This document shows positions 28,258-28,426 of a DNA stretch of 28,426 nt, one piece after another. This stretch comes from an uncultured Clostridia bacterium (GTDB lineage Bacteria > Bacillota > Clostridia > Christensenellales > CAG-138): positions 1 through 28,426 of the forward strand of contig CALGGM010000207.1 in the NCBI GenBank assembly GCA_937915925.1, in the 5' to 3' direction. Numbering within the stretch: position 1 is the stretch's first letter; each line of letters opens with the position of its first letter. The notes under the pieces are model-generated. The model saw only the letters and a list, made by a program, of their open reading frames with translations, had not been told where the DNA came from and ran no database searches. The position numbers and the translations under genes are program-made.

Positions 28258-28310
28258 TCTTGGCTCCCCTGTGCAAGGGGAGCTGTCACCGTAAGGTGAC
28301 TGAGGGGTTG
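28258..28310 (+). repeat. Family A element, TGAGGGGTTG type
   Basis: GGCTCCCCTGTGCAAGGGGAGC, a GTCACC/GGTGAC hairpin and the tag TGAGGGGTTG repeat the layout at 12912-12966. Confidence 0.8.
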
Positions 28311-28316
28311 TTACGC

Positions 28317-28340
28317 GGGCGGATGGATGATATCCGCCCC
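28317..28340. repeat. Family B inverted repeat
   Basis: GGGCGGAT and ATCCGCCC arms flank a short centre, followed by CCTACGAG, as in the other two copies in the window. Confidence 0.7.
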
Positions 28341-28426
28341 TACGAGTAAAATTCGAGCTCCCCATGTCAGTGGGGCGCGGAGCCGAGCGCCCGCAGTGCG
28401 GGGAGAAGCGAGGCGGAAGCGCGGGT

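Larger units (their letters stand above)
28106..28426. repeat. Non-coding repeat mosaic at the window end
   Basis: No gene is supported. It holds a family A element (28141-28192), a family C hairpin (28216-28243), a second family A element (28258-28310), a family B inverted repeat (28317-28340) and a GCTCCCCATGTCAGTGGGGC hairpin (about 28357-28376). It continues past the window. Confidence 0.7.

Overview
The window looks like a contig from a high-GC, uncultured member of the Clostridia, probably gut-associated (Oscillospirales or Christensenellales type). The basis is Bacillota-style GGAGG ribosome sites, near-consensus TTGACA/TATAAT promoters, the gene families present, and many short inverted repeats of a kind I recall from such genomes. 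Genus cannot be assigned. No rRNA, tRNA, CRISPR array, transposase gene or integrase was seen.

Layout. 1-1233: the end of an unidentified gene, a membrane protein and a small flavodoxin-like protein. 1294-5635 (minus): a copper-handling operon encoding a DUF2318 lipoprotein whose signal peptide is frameshifted at an A7 run, an HMA-SafE-cupredoxin fusion and the Cu+ ATPase CopA, behind a consensus promoter. 5887-9735 (plus): a pyruvate-kinase-like barrel protein without the C-terminal domain, a DUF362 protein and a MATE transporter. 10169-12461 (minus): an esterase, an MmcQ/YjbR-PUA-like protein and an MscS channel.

13212-20610 holds a probable envelope module. It contains a VTC-type polyphosphate polymerase domain protein, a DUF4956 membrane protein and a Cthe_2159-like beta-helix lipoprotein. 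A convergent OmpR-type two-component system follows, with a divergent phosphodiester glycosidase (NAGPA) gene and a small membrane protein. The polymerase promoter and the two-component/glycosidase intergenic region share a roughly 34-bp block, suggesting one regulon. 20684-21637 encodes a secreted protein with four SH3b repeats.

22146-23559 is an AT-rich island with a zinc-ribbon protein, a DnaJ-like zinc-finger membrane protein and another membrane protein, divergent from an XRE regulator across a nested double operator. 23942-28066 is an iron-uptake locus: a DtxR-family repressor divergent from feoA-feoA-feoB, then a Cys-rich membrane peptide and an HMA protein. Three copies of GTTAGC-N4-GCTAAC mark its control sites.

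The long non-coding gaps are mosaics of dispersed repeats. They include two copies of a roughly 225-bp element with a swapped central module, mini-hairpin arrays and many short inverted repeats. The polyphosphate/beta-helix/two-component module and the modular repeat are the most promising leads for something undescribed.
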